This document shows, piece by piece, positions 35,563-44,933 of a stretch of DNA of 64,000 nt. Numbering within the stretch: the stretch's first letter is position 1; the number at the start of each line of letters is the position of its first letter. The DNA is from Iningainema tapete BLCC-T55 (GTDB taxonomy: Bacteria; Cyanobacteriota; Cyanobacteriia; Cyanobacteriales; Nostocaceae). The stretch is from positions 1 to 64,000 of the forward strand of contig NZ_JACXAE010000107.1 in the NCBI RefSeq assembly GCF_014698965.1, in the 5' to 3' direction. A program made the translations under genes and the position numbers. The notes below the pieces were generated by a model that saw only the letters and a program-made list of their open reading frames with translations, did no database searches and was not told where the DNA came from.

Positions 35563-36078
35563 CTAGAGATGCTCCGGCGGAGCGTCTCTAATTGTAGTAA
35601 TTTGTGGTTGTATGATGGTAGTAGGTTGCACAAGTGTGGAGTGAAAAGCAGCTTCACCCCGAGTTAAGCCGATGGCGATCGCTAACAGCAAGCAACCCAA
35701 AAATGTCAATCCCAGAACAAACAAAGCGAAAATTTCTCCTGAAGAAAGAGGGCGATCTGTAGGATCGAGGTAAGCCGATTTAGAAGTATCGTAGGAATGG
35801 GACACAGGACGATTTAAATCGGGCGGTGCTTGAATTACCCCGAAGCGCGAATAACCTATTTTCATGTCATAAGTTAACCGCCGTTCTGGATTACTCAGGG
35901 TAGCGTAAGCTTCGTTGATTTGCTGAAATTTGACAATAGCTATAGTAGCGGGAAAATTTGTTGTATCAGGATGATACAATTTGCTTAATTCCCGATAAGC
36001 GCGACGGATTTCAATTGCCGATGCACTAGGGTGCAATCCTAGTAGGGAGTAGTAGGTAGGTTCACTCCTGTGTGGCAT
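35563..36078 (-). CDS. Membrane J-domain protein with repeat-encoded C-terminus
   Basis: A 171-residue protein from ATG 36078 (a GTG at 36111 is possible). The N-terminal J domain has TYYSLLGLHPSAS and an intact H36-P37-D38. One membrane helix lies near residues 118-142 (IFALFVLGLTFLGCLLLAIA). The last eight residues, RDAPPEHL, and the stop are encoded by the palindromic repeat at 35564-35590. The J domain probably recruits Hsp70 to the membrane. It is 53 bases downstream of dnaJ. A periplasmic or cytosolic tail cannot be decided here. Confidence 0.85.
   Translation of the reverse strand: MPHRSEPTYYSLLGLHPSASAIEIRRAYRELSKLYHPDTTNFPATIAIVKFQQINEAYATLSNPERRLTYDMKIGYSRFGVIQAPPDLNRPVSHSYDTSKSAYLDPTDRPLSSGEIFALFVLGLTFLGCLLLAIAIGLTRGEAAFHSTLVQPTTIIQPQITTIRDAPPEHL
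35564..35590. repeat. GAGATGCTCCGGCGGAGCGTCTC repeat forming a gene end
   Basis: A near-perfect palindrome of the family at 35213. On the minus strand it supplies the last codons and the TAG of the J-domain gene. Confidence 0.75.
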
Positions 36079-36164
36079 TACCCCATTTTGACTCACGGCT
36101 GTCTTAATCACGGTAGCGATTTTCTAATATTTTATAAACCTCACAGCAGTTTATCAACGATATA

Positions 36165-37160
36165 CTATCCTTTTGTGAGTAAATCAGCGCGGGGTTTAAA
36201 GGTTTCAATTTCTCGTAACTTTTCGTAAAGTTCACGTTCTTGTGGACTGATTTCTTTGGGTGTGACGATTTGAATTTCTACTAGTTGGTCACCACGATTA
36301 CCATTTTCGCTCTTATAACCTTTATTAGCAAGGCGGAAACGTTGACCAGATCTAACTCCTGAAGGAATCGTCATTTTTACTAATCCATCTAGAGTTGGTG
36401 CTTCTACCTGTCCACCTAAAACTGCTTCACTAGGAGTAACTGGCACATGTACGAATATATTTATGCCGTCTAGTTTAAATAAAGAGTGCGGTTCAACGGT
36501 AATTTTTAAGTATAAATCGCCACCGTTTGAACCTTGATTGCGCAAACGGATGGTTTGACCTGTGACCATACCTTCAGGCATATTTACTTCTAGCGATCGC
36601 CCATCTTCTAAGCGAATCCTTTCTAAACCTCCTTTATAAGCTTTTTCTAGTGGTATAGTTAATCTTGCTTCTATATCCCGACGTGTAGGACGGGGATTGA
36701 CAGTATACTCAACTTTTGTTCGGGGTGTACGAAAAGGATCGCCGGACGACTCAGTAGAAGAAGTTTCATTTCTACCGTCTTTGCGACTGCTGACGCCGAT
36801 AACTTGATTGAGAAAACTTTCAAAATCAGCAAATTGGCTGGGATCAACTTCTCCCGAATTAGTGCGCCCATTAGTACGACTCCAGCTTTTAGAGCGTGGA
36901 GTCTGTTTGTCGCTAAAACCTTTTTGTTTCCAAGAGCGACTAAACTGATCATATTGCGCTCGTTTACTTGTATCGGAAAGAACTTCATAAGCCTCACCGA
37001 TATCTTTAAATTTTTCCTCTGCTGCTTTATTTCCCGGATTAAGATCTGGGTGATATTGCCTTGCTAATCGCCGATAATTCTTTTTAATGTCTTCATTACT
37101 GGCATCTTTAGCTACTCCTAAAATTTCGTAGTAATCGCGAAAATTCTGCAAATTTGGCAT
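36165..37160 (-). CDS. dnaJ: DnaJ/CbpA-type co-chaperone
   Basis: A 331-residue type II J protein. The J domain has H37-P38-D39 in [10 protein letters not shown] Ser/Arg/Gly linker (about 75-155) follows, then two C-terminal beta-sandwich domains ([13 protein letters not shown], then [19 protein letters not shown]). The Cys-rich zinc finger of DnaJ proper is absent. It stimulates Hsp70 ATPase. It lies 78 bases downstream of a dnaK, which is its likely partner. Confidence 0.93.
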   Translation of the reverse strand: MPNLQNFRDYYEILGVAKDASNEDIKKNYRRLARQYHPDLNPGNKAAEEKFKDIGEAYEVLSDTSKRAQYDQFSRSWKQKGFSDKQTPRSKSWSRTNGRTNSGEVDPSQFADFESFLNQVIGVSSRKDGRNETSSTESSGDPFRTPRTKVEYTVNPRPTRRDIEARLTIPLEKAYKGGLERIRLEDGRSLEVNMPEGMVTGQTIRLRNQGSNGGDLYLKITVEPHSLFKLDGINIFVHVPVTPSEAVLGGQVEAPTLDGLVKMTIPSGVRSGQRFRLANKGYKSENGNRGDQLVEIQIVTPKEISPQERELYEKLREIETFKPRADLLTKG

Positions 37161-37238
37161 AGTTAGTTTTTTAAGTTGAGATTTTAGAGTTTGCTAATCG
37201 CTAATAGTAAAAAGGCAATTAACAATTAGCATTTATTC

Positions 37239-39311
37239 TTACAGCCAATTATCATCTTCATCATCCCAATTGTCTCGGTAGCTAGGACGGGATCTTCGTG
37301 AAGATCTGCCGCTATCGTACGAGGAACGACTATCTCTACCATAATCTCTGTTATCATAATCCCGGTCATAGTAATCGCGATCGCGCATATCTCTTGGAGA
37401 ATCGCGATCGCGCATATCCCTTGGAGAATCGCGATCTTTGTCTCCCGTAAACAAATCTCTAATCGTACCTAACAAATCATCGTCATCATCTTCAGCATAA
37501 TAAGCTCGCATTTCCCGATTTAAGTCATACAAAGCATCTTGCAAGTCGGCAACTGTCAAGTCAATTCCCCGATCATCGTTTTGCTGTAAACTAGAGCGCA
37601 GTTCTCGACAAATATTATCAATTCGCTGACGACGGTTACGGGCAAACTGCATCCCAAAATCCAAAGCCACTTCTCTCAGTTGCCGTTCTGCTTGTATAAT
37701 CAAAGCCTCTGCTCTTGTGCGCTTTTCTACTCGTTCTTTACGCTCTCGATCCACATCAGCATACTTTTGAGCATCTTGAATTGCCCGATTTATTTCCCCT
37801 TCACTGAGGGTAGAAGCACCTTGAATAGTAATGCTTTGTTCTCTACCAGTAGTTCTATCCAAGGCTGTTACTTGTAAAATGCCATTAGCATCAATATCAA
37901 ATGATACCTGTATTTGCGGAACACCTCGTGGTGCTGGGGGAATGCCATACAACTTAAATCTTCCCAATGACTTGTTATCTGAAGCCATTTCTCTTTCGCC
38001 CTGAACTACGTGAATTTCCACAGTATTTTGGTTATTTTCTGACGTAGAAAAAATGTCAGAGCGGCGCACTGGTATAGTAGTATTACGGGGAATGAGTTTT
38101 TTCATCACGCCACTAATAGTTTCTAATCCCATAGATAGAGGCGTAACATCCAACAGTAGAACATCCTTAAGTTCTCCTGCTAGAATTCCGGCTTGAATTG
38201 CCGCACCCACTGCGACAACTTCATCTGGGTTCACATTTTGATTTGGTGCTTTACCAATCATCGCCCGGACTAATTGCTGTACCATTGGCATTCGAGTAGA
38301 ACCGCCAACTAAAACAACTTCATCAATTTCAGCTGGTGTGAGTTCGGCGTCTCTGAGCGCCCGTTTCACTGGTTGACGTACCCGCCCCAACAAGTCGTCG
38401 CACATCCCTTCAAACTCAGAACGGGTTAAACGAGTTTCTAGGTGTACAGGGCCATCTTCGTTAGCGGCAATAAAAGGTAAATTAATATCGGTAACGCTCA
38501 CAGATGAAAGCTCTATTTTGGCTTTTTCTGCTGCTTCAAGCAAGCGTTGTAGAGATTGGCGTTCTCGTCTTAAATCTACCCCATGCTCTTGCAAAAATTG
38601 CTCTGCCAACCAATCTACAATTTTTTTGTCAAAATCATTACCACCTAACTGCGTATCTCCACTGGTGGATCTGACTTCAAACACCCCATCACCAACATCA
38701 AGTATCGATACGTCAAAAGTGCCACCACCCAAATCAAATACCAGTATGGTTTCACTATTACTACGATCCAATCCATATGCCAGTGATGCTGCGGTAGGTT
38801 CATTGAGAATCCTTAATACCTCTAAACCCGCAATTCTACCTGCATCTCTAGTGGCTTGCCTTTGGGAATCATTAAAATAAGCGGGAACTGTAATGACTGC
38901 CCCTGTCACAGGTTCACCTAAATACCGACTAGCGTCTTCTGCTAATTTCTTGAGCACCATTGCCGAAATTTCTTCAGGAGCAAAGTCTTTATTTTGCAGG
39001 GGACAAGCAACCTTGATGTTACCTACCTCATCTTTGCGGATAGTATAGGGTATTCGTTTTGATTCTGGGTTAAGTTCGTTATACCTACGCCCAATAAAGC
39101 GTTTAACAGCAAAAAACGTGTTTTGTGGATTAAGGAGAATTTGTCGTCGCGCTATTTGCCCAACAACCCTTTCGCCTTCTTTAGTAAAACCGACTACGGA
39201 GGGAGTGGTTCGCATTCCTTCTGCATTGGCAATCACTACCGGCTTGCCCCCCTCCATGACGGCAACTACTGAGTTGGTTGTACCCAAGTCAATGCCGACT
39301 ACTTTGCCCAT
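37239..39311 (-). CDS. dnaK: DnaK chaperone with Asp/Arg/Tyr-rich tail
   Basis: A 690-residue Hsp70 with a complete ATPase domain ([29 protein letters not shown]) and substrate domain ([14 protein letters not shown]). The last 70 residues are low-complexity D/R/Y/S and end in [10 protein letters not shown]. Within this, R-D-S-P-R-D-M-R-D is duplicated by a tandem 33-base repeat rich in GCGATCGC (37375-37436). Cyanobacteria have several DnaKs. The length and gene order (dnaK-dnaJ) suggest a DnaK1-like paralogue rather than the heat-shock DnaK2, but this is tentative. Confidence 0.93.
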   Translation of the reverse strand: MGKVVGIDLGTTNSVVAVMEGGKPVVIANAEGMRTTPSVVGFTKEGERVVGQIARRQILLNPQNTFFAVKRFIGRRYNELNPESKRIPYTIRKDEVGNIKVACPLQNKDFAPEEISAMVLKKLAEDASRYLGEPVTGAVITVPAYFNDSQRQATRDAGRIAGLEVLRILNEPTAASLAYGLDRSNSETILVFDLGGGTFDVSILDVGDGVFEVRSTSGDTQLGGNDFDKKIVDWLAEQFLQEHGVDLRRERQSLQRLLEAAEKAKIELSSVSVTDINLPFIAANEDGPVHLETRLTRSEFEGMCDDLLGRVRQPVKRALRDAELTPAEIDEVVLVGGSTRMPMVQQLVRAMIGKAPNQNVNPDEVVAVGAAIQAGILAGELKDVLLLDVTPLSMGLETISGVMKKLIPRNTTIPVRRSDIFSTSENNQNTVEIHVVQGEREMASDNKSLGRFKLYGIPPAPRGVPQIQVSFDIDANGILQVTALDRTTGREQSITIQGASTLSEGEINRAIQDAQKYADVDRERKERVEKRTRAEALIIQAERQLREVALDFGMQFARNRRQRIDNICRELRSSLQQNDDRGIDLTVADLQDALYDLNREMRAYYAEDDDDDLLGTIRDLFTGDKDRDSPRDMRDRDSPRDMRDRDYYDRDYDNRDYGRDSRSSYDSGRSSRRSRPSYRDNWDDEDDNWL

Positions 39312-39429
39312 GCGTTAATGTTCTCCTATTGTGTCTTATAAGTTTATTATTATAAGGCAGAGGACAGATGGCAGATGGCTTTTAACTTCTGCCCTATAGC
39401 AGCAATTTCTCGTAATTATTAAAAGAAAG

Positions 39430-40275
39430 TTGAATTTAAAAGGGCGATTACAAACTCACCTCACTCAAATAGCTCGCGATCGCGATCCGTATATCGCTAC
39501 AGCGGGGCATTTCTTTGTCCAAGAATATATTCGGGAACAATTTGCACAATGGGGAAGTGTGGAAATCCACACCTTTATCGTGAGAGGAAAAACCTGTAAA
39601 AACCTCATTCTCAACTTACCTGCTCAAAATGAGTCAAAAAAAGAACATCTACCAATTCTGATTGGCGCTCATTACGATGCCGTACCGGGAACACCAGGTG
39701 CAGATGATAATGCCACAGGTGTAGCAGTATTACTGGAATTAGCGAGAATGTTTGCTGCCCAACCAACAAGGTATCCTTTGCGACTAGTTGCATTTGATCT
39801 GGAAGAATACGGTTTACTAGGTAGCACCGATTATGTAGCCACATTGCGTCAAGAACAGCAACAGCTACGCTTAATGATGTCCTTAGAAATGCTTGGCTAT
39901 TGCGATCGCACCCCTGGTTCACAAAGTTACCCACATCCTTTACAATATTTCTACCCAAATTGTGGTGATTACATTGCTTTAATTGGTAATTGGCGAACAA
40001 TTCGTGACTTAATCAATATTAGCCGCAGTATTCGCAAAGTTGGTGTACCCAGTCAATGGCTACCAGTACCAAATAGAGGTTTAATCGTTCCCCAAACAAG
40101 ACAAAGCGATCATGCACCTTTTTGGGATGCAGACTATCCAGCTATTATGGTGACAGATACAGCATTTATGCGCAATCCTCATTACCACAAACCCAGCGAC
40201 ACCATTGCCACATTAGATTTAGATTTTCTCACAGGTGTCTGTCAAGGTTTGGAAAACGGTATTCGGCGGTTGTAG
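39430..40275 (+). CDS. M28 family zinc aminopeptidase
   Basis: A 281-residue peptidase. Zinc ligands are visible in GAHYDAVPGTPGADDNATG (His and Asp), the general-base and ligand glutamates in FDLEEYG, and a final His in PHYHKPSDT. SDHAPFWDADYPA is typical of the family. The start is a TTG at 39430 with AAAAGAAAG upstream; no other Met occurs before the domain, so the start is less certain. No signal peptide is visible. The product is probably a cytosolic aminopeptidase or a glutaminyl-cyclase-like hydrolase. Confidence 0.88.
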   Translation: MNLKGRLQTHLTQIARDRDPYIATAGHFFVQEYIREQFAQWGSVEIHTFIVRGKTCKNLILNLPAQNESKKEHLPILIGAHYDAVPGTPGADDNATGVAVLLELARMFAAQPTRYPLRLVAFDLEEYGLLGSTDYVATLRQEQQQLRLMMSLEMLGYCDRTPGSQSYPHPLQYFYPNCGDYIALIGNWRTIRDLINISRSIRKVGVPSQWLPVPNRGLIVPQTRQSDHAPFWDADYPAIMVTDTAFMRNPHYHKPSDTIATLDLDFLTGVCQGLENGIRRL

Positions 40276-40398
40276 AGACGTTGCATGTATAGTGACGATC
40301 GCTATTTCCATCTAGCAGATCGACTGCTTAAACTCGATTATGGTCAATTGATGCAAAAATAAGTCTATATCCCCGACAACTCTTACGAAGTTGAGGAG

Positions 40399-41310
40399 CT
40401 AATTTGTAATATTATCTTTATGGAACTTAACGCTAGGAGTCAGGCTAGTTAAATCATCGATATTGCGTTTCATTGTATTGCAAATAGTATCTAAGGGCAA
40501 GTCGTTGGCATCATAACCAAAAGGATTTTCTATTTCCAAAGCAATTGCTTCAATGCCAAATAAAGTAAAACTAATCAAAGCCACTATGAAACCTGTCAAA
40601 AAACCAAGTTCGTGTACAAGTTGAAAAGGTAGTAGCAGGCAATAAAGTAATAACAATTGCTTGAGATGAATGGAGTATGCTAGTGGCATTGGTGTTTTCA
40701 ATATGCGTTCACACGCGCCTAAACTATCTACCAACTTATTCAATAATTCTTGCATTGCTGTTAATTGGTAGGTATTTATGCAATTGCGATCGTACTGGTG
40801 CTGTAAATAATCTCCAATCCAGAAAGCCACCTCTAAAGGAGGATTATTCATAGTTTTGAGCTTTATATATTTAGATGGCTGGATTAATTCTTCTACCTCA
40901 CTATTTACAGCTTCTCCCCGTAAATGCAATTTAGTAGCTACGGCAAAAGCTACTAATAAATATAAGGCAGAAATTTTCTTATTTCTATCTTCAGGAGTGA
41001 TTTCCTCTACAGATACCCAAATTTGTCGAGCTAAATTTCGGGTGTTATTGACCATATTACCCCAGATTTTTCTTCCTTCCCAAAACCGCTCGTAAGCTGT
41101 GTTTGTGCGAAAAACTAGTAACAAACCTAAAACAATACTAGGAATAATAACTTCAAAAAAAGGCTTGGATACAGGTAGTTTAAAATGATAAAGTAAGGAA
41201 ATAAAAACTCCAAACAAACCACACCAAATTAGTCGTGGATAAATACTAGTAATAACTGAACCTCTAATCTGTAAAGCTACTTGAAGCCAATGCATTTTTT
41301 TATTTGTCAT
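40399..41310 (-). CDS. Bestrophin-like (UPF0187) ion channel
   Basis: A 303-residue membrane protein from ATG 41310 (MTNKKMHW). The bestrophin pattern is clear: IRGSVITSIYPRLIW, then LGLLLVFRTNTAYERFWEGR, LARQIW, and later LPFQLVHELGF and FTLFGIEAIALEIENPFG. Four main hydrophobic regions are seen. Bacterial members form pentameric channels; some are cation-selective, and cyanobacterial and algal ones can conduct chloride or bicarbonate. Selectivity cannot be told from sequence. A GTG at 41349 would extend the N-terminus. Confidence 0.9.
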   Translation of the reverse strand: MTNKKMHWLQVALQIRGSVITSIYPRLIWCGLFGVFISLLYHFKLPVSKPFFEVIIPSIVLGLLLVFRTNTAYERFWEGRKIWGNMVNNTRNLARQIWVSVEEITPEDRNKKISALYLLVAFAVATKLHLRGEAVNSEVEELIQPSKYIKLKTMNNPPLEVAFWIGDYLQHQYDRNCINTYQLTAMQELLNKLVDSLGACERILKTPMPLAYSIHLKQLLLLYCLLLPFQLVHELGFLTGFIVALISFTLFGIEAIALEIENPFGYDANDLPLDTICNTMKRNIDDLTSLTPSVKFHKDNITN

Positions 41311-41413
41311 GCAGGTACTGAGAAAGAATGTTGAGTGAACAGGTATCACTTAAAAAATAATAGCGCTAATTTTGGATTGATGGAGAGATATATTCATACT
41401 ACGAGAGATCGTA

Positions 41414-41998
41414 TCAGGTTGCATTTTTTAAGACAAGCTTTAAGGCGCGAGAAACATATATCTCCCAGGGTTCAGTTGTGGGTTGAAATATTAATGCGTA
41501 AAACATTATTCCACTCATAATGTCGAATACTAAATTGGAATCAACCTCTAAGTTAACTTCATTTCTGGCTTTTGCTCTTTCCAAAACGATCGCAAAAGCA
41601 AGTCGTCTTGGTTGTAAATATTTTGTCCAGTAGATTTGCGCAAATTGAGGGCTACTAGTTGCGCTGCTAATTATCATAGCAACTGTTTGTCTTCCTAAGG
41701 GACTGAGTGTAATTTCTGCCGCACTTTGAATTAGTGCTTCAATATCGCCCCATAAATTGCCCGTATCAGGAATGATTACGTCTTGTCTCAAACTTTCAAT
41801 TGCATCCGCAACGAGTTCTTCTTTGGATTTGTAGCGTCGGTAGATTGTGGGTTTACCAACTCCCGCACGCTTCGCGATCGCTTCTATACTCATGCGATCG
41901 TAACCCACGGACGACAGCAGTTCCAAGGTTGCTTCCAGAATAGCTTGATGAGATTGTGTACTGCGAGGACGTCCTGATTTTTTAGCGGTATCACTCAT
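41414..41998 (-). CDS. TetR family transcriptional regulator
   Basis: A 194-residue regulator. The helix-turn-helix is at about residues 36-60 (MSIEAIAKRAGVGKPTIYRR), with a TetR C-terminal ligand domain that ends near the stop. It is divergent from a COQ4-like gene with only 54 bases between the two starts, and a TTACG-N9-CGTAA operator candidate lies in that spacer. It probably represses itself and the neighbour in response to an unknown ligand. Confidence 0.92.
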   Translation of the reverse strand: MSDTAKKSGRPRSTQSHQAILEATLELLSSVGYDRMSIEAIAKRAGVGKPTIYRRYKSKEELVADAIESLRQDVIIPDTGNLWGDIEALIQSAAEITLSPLGRQTVAMIISSATSSPQFAQIYWTKYLQPRRLAFAIVLERAKARNEVNLEVDSNLVFDIMSGIMFYALIFQPTTEPWEIYVSRALKLVLKNAT

Positions 41999-42004
41999 AG
42001 CTGT

Positions 42005-42032
42005 TATAATATATTACGTTACAGGTTCGTAA
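42005..42032 (+). promoter_or_regulatory. Promoter and TetR-operator candidate
   Basis: A perfect TATAAT (42005-42010) has a weak TTAGCG 17 bases upstream (41982-41987). Just downstream, TTACG-N9-CGTAA (42014-42032) forms an inverted repeat that would overlap the start of transcription. The position between divergent tetR and its neighbour suits an autoregulatory operator. Confidence 0.55.
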
Positions 42033-42052
42033 ATAAAAAATAGTGGTGAATT

Positions 42053-42547
42053 ATGAGCAAGCGTCCTCGTCCTCGCTACACCGACAAAAACAGCACCCAG
42101 ACGCTGCGTGAAGGCTTGGAGGAATATTACGCTGTCAACTCTGACTTTACCCATCCAAGCATGTTGCCAGCAGATTTTGCCAAAATTTTGTTTGCTCATG
42201 ATGCCAGTCATGTGATTTACGGTTGTGATACCGATATGTATGATGAACTGAAGATTCTGCCGCTGACATTTTGGACGAGTGATTTCAAGTTTCGAGATTA
42301 CATGCGTGAAAACAAGAATCCAGCCGTAGACGTAATGTATGATGACTTGATCAAACGTCACGGTGTAATTTGGTTGTACAGATCCATCTTATTTGAATCA
42401 GTGCGATTATTACCTGAGTTGATTTCAATGTGGCTAAAAACTCGCAAACATCAACGGTTTGTCCCATTTCTTAACTTTGAACCAATGTTAGAGCGATCAC
42501 TCTTGGAGATTCGTCAAGAGTTTGACATTTTGCCTTTCATTAAATGA
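42053..42547 (+). CDS. COQ4-like protein
   Basis: A 164-residue soluble protein. It carries the COQ4 metal motif HD-x2-H-x11-E exactly: H49, D50, H53 and E65 in AHDASHVIYGCDTDMYDE. COQ4 proteins act in ubiquinone synthesis, where the zinc or metal site is essential. Cyanobacteria use plastoquinone, so a different quinone or lipid substrate is likely. The gene is divergent from a TetR regulator and preceded by a perfect TATAAT. The rest of the sequence is only distantly COQ4-like, so the call rests on the motif and size. Confidence 0.72.
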   Translation: MSKRPRPRYTDKNSTQTLREGLEEYYAVNSDFTHPSMLPADFAKILFAHDASHVIYGCDTDMYDELKILPLTFWTSDFKFRDYMRENKNPAVDVMYDDLIKRHGVIWLYRSILFESVRLLPELISMWLKTRKHQRFVPFLNFEPMLERSLLEIRQEFDILPFIK

Positions 42548-42647
42548 GCGAAATTGGTTTGTGCAGAGCGTTCTGTTGCTTCTCTAAAATCAGTGTAATT
42601 GTAGTTTATACTATTAAGAGTATATCCATTCAGATTATCTTGAAAAA

Positions 42648-42965
42648 ATGACTGAAATAAAAACAGTTCGCCGCCGTCGTCAAGGCAGAATATTTCCAGA
42701 GTTTACTATACCGCCAGAGGAGTTAGCTCGACGGGAAGCTGAAAAAAATGCTCGTGGCAAAAAAGCTCGTAGTTATTTTGAGCAAATTTGTCCTCAGTTA
42801 ATAGAAGAACACTATAATTGGTTTATTACTATTGAGCCAAACAGTGGTGATTATTTTATTGACCAAGATCTAGAAACTGCTGAACAAAAAGCACGTCAAA
42901 ACTATTCTAGTGGCTGGCTAGTAACTTTCCGTCTCAATGAGACAGGAGCCTGCGACAGAATATGA
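42648..42965 (+). CDS. Conserved hypothetical protein paired with an aspartic protease
   Basis: A 105-residue protein with a basic N-terminus (VRRRRQGRIFP), a charged helix (PPEELARREAEKNARGKKAR), and a second half with HYNWFITIEPNSGDYFIDQD. The stop overlaps the start of the retropepsin-like gene by 4 bases. This two-gene unit recurs in cyanobacteria, as far as I recall. No enzymatic motif is seen. It could be a partner or regulator of the protease; the function is unknown. Confidence 0.8.
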   Translation: MTEIKTVRRRRQGRIFPEFTIPPEELARREAEKNARGKKARSYFEQICPQLIEEHYNWFITIEPNSGDYFIDQDLETAEQKARQNYSSGWLVTFRLNETGACDRI

Positions 42966-43330
42966 TTTCAGGTAGATTTGGTGAGATTGGAGAGCTAATT
43001 TTTGAAATTGATTTAATTACCTCTGATGAAGAGAAATTTCCTATAGATGTTTTATTAGATACAGGGTTTACTACAGGCTTCTTAGTACTTGATAGCCAAG
43101 ACGCTGAAAGTTTAGGATGGACGATAATTGAAAGTAATCGCACAATGCAGATGGCACGAGGTGAGGAATTATTTGACATTTATGAAGGAAAAGTTATACT
43201 AAATCAACAAGAGTATATAATTCCTGTTGTAGCAGCTTTAGGAATTCGGGAACCTCTACTAGGTTTACAATGGTTGAAGATGTTGCCACTGGCGGTAAAT
43301 TTTACAGCAGGAATTTTGACTTTAAGCTAA
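42962..43330 (+). CDS. Retropepsin-like (clan AA) aspartic protease
   Basis: A 122-residue single-domain protein with the active-site triad D33-T-G in IDVLLDTGFTTGFLVL and a C-terminal hydrophobic-glycine turn (ALGIREPLLGLQWLKML). The arrangement is that of bacterial retropepsins, which work as dimers. It is translationally coupled to the small gene upstream. The substrate is unknown. Confidence 0.85.
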   Translation: MISGRFGEIGELIFEIDLITSDEEKFPIDVLLDTGFTTGFLVLDSQDAESLGWTIIESNRTMQMARGEELFDIYEGKVILNQQEYIIPVVAALGIREPLLGLQWLKMLPLAVNFTAGILTLS

Positions 43331-43405
43331 AGATATGATGGAAAGATATAAGGCTATTTATGAATTAAGTTTTGGAATTATATAGTATTGTACGATGCAT
43401 TCATA

Positions 43406-44158
43406 TCAAACGATAATTGATTGAGCAGAGTTCACCAAGCTGATGAATTTATCCCAGCCGTTGTAGCCGCCATTAACTCTCCGTCTAACTTCACGCCAAT
43501 TTTCATTTTGAGCAAGTTGGTTGATGCCTCTATCAACAAAGTAAGCCGCTAGAACTTTTGCAGCGATAGTTCGATCAAGTGCCAAATCAGGATTGTTAAC
43601 TAAATCTACTCCAAATCTTTTACCGTAAATCTCGTAGTTATTTCGTCCTGTGAGCTGAATAAAGCCTCGACCATGATATTTTGCACCATCACCAGGATAG
43701 ATATTACCTAAATCAGACCTACCTTCATAATTTTTTGTGAAGTAGCTTTCACCGCCATACTCATGAATAGGTTTGAATTCTCCGGTTTCAACCCCGATAG
43801 TGGCGATCGCCGCAATTAAAGTCCATCGATTGAGAATGTTAAAATCTTTTAAAGCTTGAATAATATCTGGAAGATAAGTTTTGACATTTTCTAAGTTACC
43901 GCCAATAATGTTTGAAACTTGGCTGGGAGTCACACTAACCGTAAAGTCTTTTGAGGCTTGAAGCCTAATTACTTGATTGTCGTTGCTACCACATGGTAAG
44001 TATACTATTTGTCCTACAGCTAACCGTCGTGCTTCCGCTTCAGTAAATGATTGTCCATTTTCCTTTGTAATTTCTCGCCAACGATTAGCATTACCCAATT
44101 CTCGTAGTGCGATCGCACTTAGCGTATCACCTGCTTTTATGGTGTAGGAAGTTACCAT
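43406..44158 (-). CDS. LysM and GH19-type chitinase/lysozyme-like hydrolase
   Basis: A 250-residue protein. The N-terminal LysM (about residues 4-55) has TIKAGDTLSAIALRELGNA. The C-terminal half matches glycoside hydrolase family 19: a catalytic Glu in ATIGVETGEFKPIHEYGGE, YHGRGFIQLTGRNNYE, and W near the end. It would cut chitin or peptidoglycan. No signal peptide is seen. LysM at the very N-terminus with no export signal resembles phage or prophage endolysins, so a phage origin is possible. Confidence 0.88.
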   Translation of the reverse strand: MVTSYTIKAGDTLSAIALRELGNANRWREITKENGQSFTEAEARRLAVGQIVYLPCGSNDNQVIRLQASKDFTVSVTPSQVSNIIGGNLENVKTYLPDIIQALKDFNILNRWTLIAAIATIGVETGEFKPIHEYGGESYFTKNYEGRSDLGNIYPGDGAKYHGRGFIQLTGRNNYEIYGKRFGVDLVNNPDLALDRTIAAKVLAAYFVDRGINQLAQNENWREVRRRVNGGYNGWDKFISLVNSAQSIIV

Positions 44159-44338
44159 CTGCCTCTTCTACCTGAATAGAGACTTGCACGATAAATTAGA
44201 TTATATTCTATCAATCGGCAGCATGACTTGAGCGTTTGCACAAACATCAAACAAGATCAGTCGGCGTGAAGTTAATTTATCAATCAATATTCTATCAACC
44301 GAATCATAGGCGACAAGGCAAGAAGTAGTGGTGGAGTC

Positions 44339-44638
44339 TCAGCCTACTTGTAAATCAATAGGCGATATTTCTTTCCAAACTTCTGATTCGTGTGCAGCAC
44401 ACCAAAGATCGTACTTCTGTTGAAGGTTAAGCCAAAGTTCGGGAGTGGTTTGAAAAGCAGTAGCCAAACGAAGTGCCATGTTAGGTGTAATGCTTGCTTG
44501 CTCATTGACTATCTCGGATAAAGTTTTACGAGATACACAAAGAATGTCAGCAAGATTAGTAATCGTCATATTTAAAGGTTCAAGATACTGACGCTTGATT
44601 AAACCTCCTGGATGCCTGGGTTTTCTTTTCGCAATCAT
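44339..44638 (-). CDS. higA: HigA family antitoxin
   Basis: A 99-residue XRE-type protein: HPGGLIKRQYLEPLNMTITN, then a helix-turn-helix (LADILCVSRKTLSEIVNEQA) and the TTPELWLNLQQKYDLW end typical of HigA (VapA/VapI). It neutralises HigB and should bind the operator upstream of higB. The gene follows higB by 10 bases, the reversed (toxin-first) order usual for HigBA. Confidence 0.93.
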   Translation of the reverse strand: MIAKRKPRHPGGLIKRQYLEPLNMTITNLADILCVSRKTLSEIVNEQASITPNMALRLATAFQTTPELWLNLQQKYDLWCAAHESEVWKEISPIDLQVG

Positions 44639-44648
44639 GTTTTCGCTC

Positions 44649-44927
44649 CTAGTGATAATCTTCGTAATTTACGTCATAAGCGTCTGAGTCTTCAAATGTA
44701 AACGTTACACGCCAATTCTTGGAAACAGTAACCGACCATTCCCCTTTTCTGTCTCCTTGTAATTGATGAAGTCCAGAGCCGGGATATCGCATATCCTGAA
44801 TTTCAACAGCAGCGTCAAGTCGATCAAGAATGTCTAAAAGCTTATTCGCTTGCGCTGGCTGAATTCCGCTTCTGTCATCATCTTCAAACAGCTTTTTTAG
44901 TCCTTTATGCTTAAATGTTTTGATCAC
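44649..44927 (-). CDS. higB: HigB toxin (RelE/ParE superfamily mRNA interferase)
   Basis: A 92-residue toxin from the GTG at 44927 (MIKTFKHKGLKKLFEDDD), matching known HigB starts. It has the HigB core with LHQLQGDRKGEWSVTVSKNW and RVTFTFEDSDAYDVNYEDYH. It would cleave mRNA on the ribosome. A longer frame to 44957 runs through the promoter and is unlikely. By promoter geometry the transcript probably begins at or next to the GTG, giving a leaderless message. Confidence 0.92.
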   Translation of the reverse strand: MIKTFKHKGLKKLFEDDDRSGIQPAQANKLLDILDRLDAAVEIQDMRYPGSGLHQLQGDRKGEWSVTVSKNWRVTFTFEDSDAYDVNYEDYH

Positions 44928-44933
44928 CCCAAC

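Noticed and set aside
37375-37436. GCGATCGC-rich tandem as a possible replication or att site
   Set aside because: It lies in the coding tail of dnaK, keeps the frame, and is explained by duplication of HIP1-containing codons.
40285-40362. A 25-codon frame MYSDDRYFHLADRLLKLDYG after the M28 peptidase gene
   Set aside because: Begins inside a decayed GAGACGTT repeat, has no ribosome site and no family match. Possibly a remnant, but not enough to call.
43406-44158. LysM/GH19 gene as evidence for a prophage
   Set aside because: No other phage genes (terminase, capsid, integrase) lie nearby, so one endolysin-like gene is not enough.
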